Shown one piece after another: positions 7,469 to 8,501 of a stretch of DNA of 8,501 nt. The notes under the pieces were generated by a model. It did not search any database and had not been told where the DNA came from. It worked only from the letters and a program-made list of their open reading frames with translations. This stretch comes from Alphaproteobacteria bacterium UBA2964. Its GTDB lineage: Bacteria; Pseudomonadota; Alphaproteobacteria; MPNO01; UBA2964. The position numbers and the translations under genes were made by a program. Each line of letters opens with the position of its first letter. Positions within the stretch are counted from its first letter, which is position 1. The DNA is taken from assembly GCA_002348425.1 (NCBI GenBank), contig DEBE01000069.1, positions 1 to 8,501 of the forward strand, given 5' to 3'.

Positions 7469-7473
7469 CTCCT

Positions 7474-8501
7474 ATGAAACCAGTATTAAATGGCGGTATC
7501 GGCAAGTCTGTAATTCGAAAGGAAGATGAACGGTATTTAAAGGGGCAAGGAGAATTTGTCGCTGATATTAAGCGATTTGGTATGCTGGAAGTAGCTTTTG
7601 TTAGAAGTCCCATCGCCCATGGAACAAATATCCGTCTATCTAAGCCCGAAGGAAAGGAAGAGAGTGTTTTTGTTGATACCGATCTAATAGGGGTTTCCCC
7701 TATCAAGGCCGACTCCGGATTGAAGGGTTTCAAGTCTTCACTGCAGCCCATATTGGCAGGAAAGAAAGTTCGATACGTAGGCGAGTTACTTGCAGCTTGC
7801 GTTGCGGAAACGCGCGGCGAGGCAGAGGATTTGGTAAACGAAGTGAGGGTAGAGATAGATCCGCTGCCAGTTGTGTCCAATATGTTGGAATCAAGGTCCA
7901 AGGATGCCCCTAAAATTCATGAGCACTGGTATGACAATATTTTTCTCGAGACCTTTTTCGAGTCAGAAGAAAAGTTGGATGAGCTCAAACAAAATGCAAA
8001 AGCCTCTGTTACAAGGAGTTTCAGTACAGCGCGCCAATCAATGGCACCAATTGAGGGTCGCGGCGTGGTTGCAGAATGGGACCGAAGACTTGAATTGTTG
8101 ACGCTAACGAGCTCGACCCAAATGCCTCATATCGTTAGGTCTGGACTGGCTGAATGTCTTGGGCTTGATGAGGGTCAAGTAAGAGTAATTGCCCCAGATG
8201 TCGGAGGTGGTTTTGGATATAAAGGTATATTACTGCCAGAAGAAGTTGCGTTGTCATGGATCGCTATCAAGTTAAATAGGCCAGTTTGTTGGATTGAAGA
8301 TCGTCGCGAACAATTAAGCGCTAATGCCAACTGTCGTGAGCATCATTATGAAATAACAGCTTATGCAGCAGCGGATGGAAAGATATTGGGTGTTGAATGT
8401 GAGGCCACGGTGGATGCCGGTGCATATTCTGCTTATCCGTTTTCTGCTTGCCTGGAGGCAGCACAGATAGCCAGTATTTTGCCTGGACCATACGATTTTA
8501 A
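7474..8501 (+). CDS. Xanthine dehydrogenase/CoxL-family molybdopterin-binding subunit (3' partial)
   Basis: An open frame runs from ATG 7474 off the window end, covering 342 residues of a large subunit normally near 750-800. It belongs to the molybdenum hydroxylase family (xanthine, aldehyde and CO dehydrogenases), in which this subunit carries the molybdopterin cofactor and hydroxylates the substrate. Seen motifs: IGKSVIRKEDERYLKGQGEF (9-28), the family's usual start; VRYVGELLAACVAET (99-113); MAPIEGRGVVAEWD (190-203); SSTQMPHIVRSGLAE (213-227); the cofactor-loop signature PDVGGGFGYKG (241-251); NRPVCWIEDRREQL (268-281); and DAGAYSAYPF (314-323). The segment that separates CO dehydrogenase (AYxCSFR) from other members lies past the edge, so the substrate is unknown. 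ATG 7474 has AAGGA 5 nt upstream; an in-frame ATG at 7420 would add 18 residues with no family character. Partners for the FAD and Fe-S subunits are not in the window. Confidence 0.9.
   Translation, partial: MKPVLNGGIGKSVIRKEDERYLKGQGEFVADIKRFGMLEVAFVRSPIAHGTNIRLSKPEGKEESVFVDTDLIGVSPIKADSGLKGFKSSLQPILAGKKVRYVGELLAACVAETRGEAEDLVNEVRVEIDPLPVVSNMLESRSKDAPKIHEHWYDNIFLETFFESEEKLDELKQNAKASVTRSFSTARQSMAPIEGRGVVAEWDRRLELLTLTSSTQMPHIVRSGLAECLGLDEGQVRVIAPDVGGGFGYKGILLPEEVALSWIAIKLNRPVCWIEDRREQLSANANCREHHYEITAYAAADGKILGVECEATVDAGAYSAYPFSACLEAAQIASILPGPYDF

Noticed and set aside
7420..7473. Earlier in-frame ATG at 7420 (and GTG at 7438) for the molybdenum hydroxylase
   Set aside because: The extra residues do not resemble the family start, there is no good ribosome site, and the ATG overlaps the candidate -10 box.
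7362..7901. A 180-codon minus-strand open extension in frame with the amidohydrolase, reaching an alternative start at 7901
   Set aside because: It is antisense to the conserved N-terminal half of the molybdenum hydroxylase, looks low-complexity and non-domain-like, and the family N-terminus plus a ribosome site begin at 7361.

Overview
The window is an accessory region of about 45% GC (by eye) from a Gram-negative bacterium, most likely a proteobacterium and perhaps a marine alphaproteobacterium. That placement rests on base composition and protein character only. Coding density is very high: no stretch over about 115 bases lacks a gene. Two genes are cut by the window edges, the first at its 5' end and the last at its 3' end.

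Left part, plus strand, 1-5155: a tight run of four genes. It holds a PhnD-like periplasmic binding protein (5' end missing), an unusually compact ABC ATPase, a permease made of two fused PhnE-like halves, and a 755-residue protein fusing an FAD/NAD(P) oxidoreductase domain to selenophosphate synthetase (SelD). Spacings are 15 nt, a 1-nt overlap and 17 nt, so this looks like one operon. Placement with selD suggests that the PhnCDE-type transporter imports a selenium compound (selenite, selenate or similar) rather than phosphonate. The oxidoreductase-SelD protein would then make selenophosphate.

Middle part, minus strand, 7361 down to 5139: an amidohydrolase/deacetylase-like metalloenzyme followed 9 nt later by a SenB-type glycosyltransferase (selenosugar synthase, the selenoneine-pathway family). 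The senB 3' end overlaps the selD 3' end tail-to-tail by 17 bp. SelD makes selenophosphate and SenB uses it with a UDP-sugar to form a C-Se bond, so the two converging units plausibly form one pathway: import, activation, selenosugar. The EgtB-like SenA that would complete selenoneine is not in the window.

Right part, plus strand, 7474 to the end: the first 342 residues of a xanthine dehydrogenase/CoxL-family molybdopterin-binding subunit, divergent from the amidohydrolase. The 112-bp gap between them holds candidate promoters for both directions, with overlapping -10 elements. It is unresolved whether the amidohydrolase belongs with SenB (processing an N-acetyl selenosugar) or with the molybdenum hydroxylase (a catabolic pair). 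That is the most interesting open question here.
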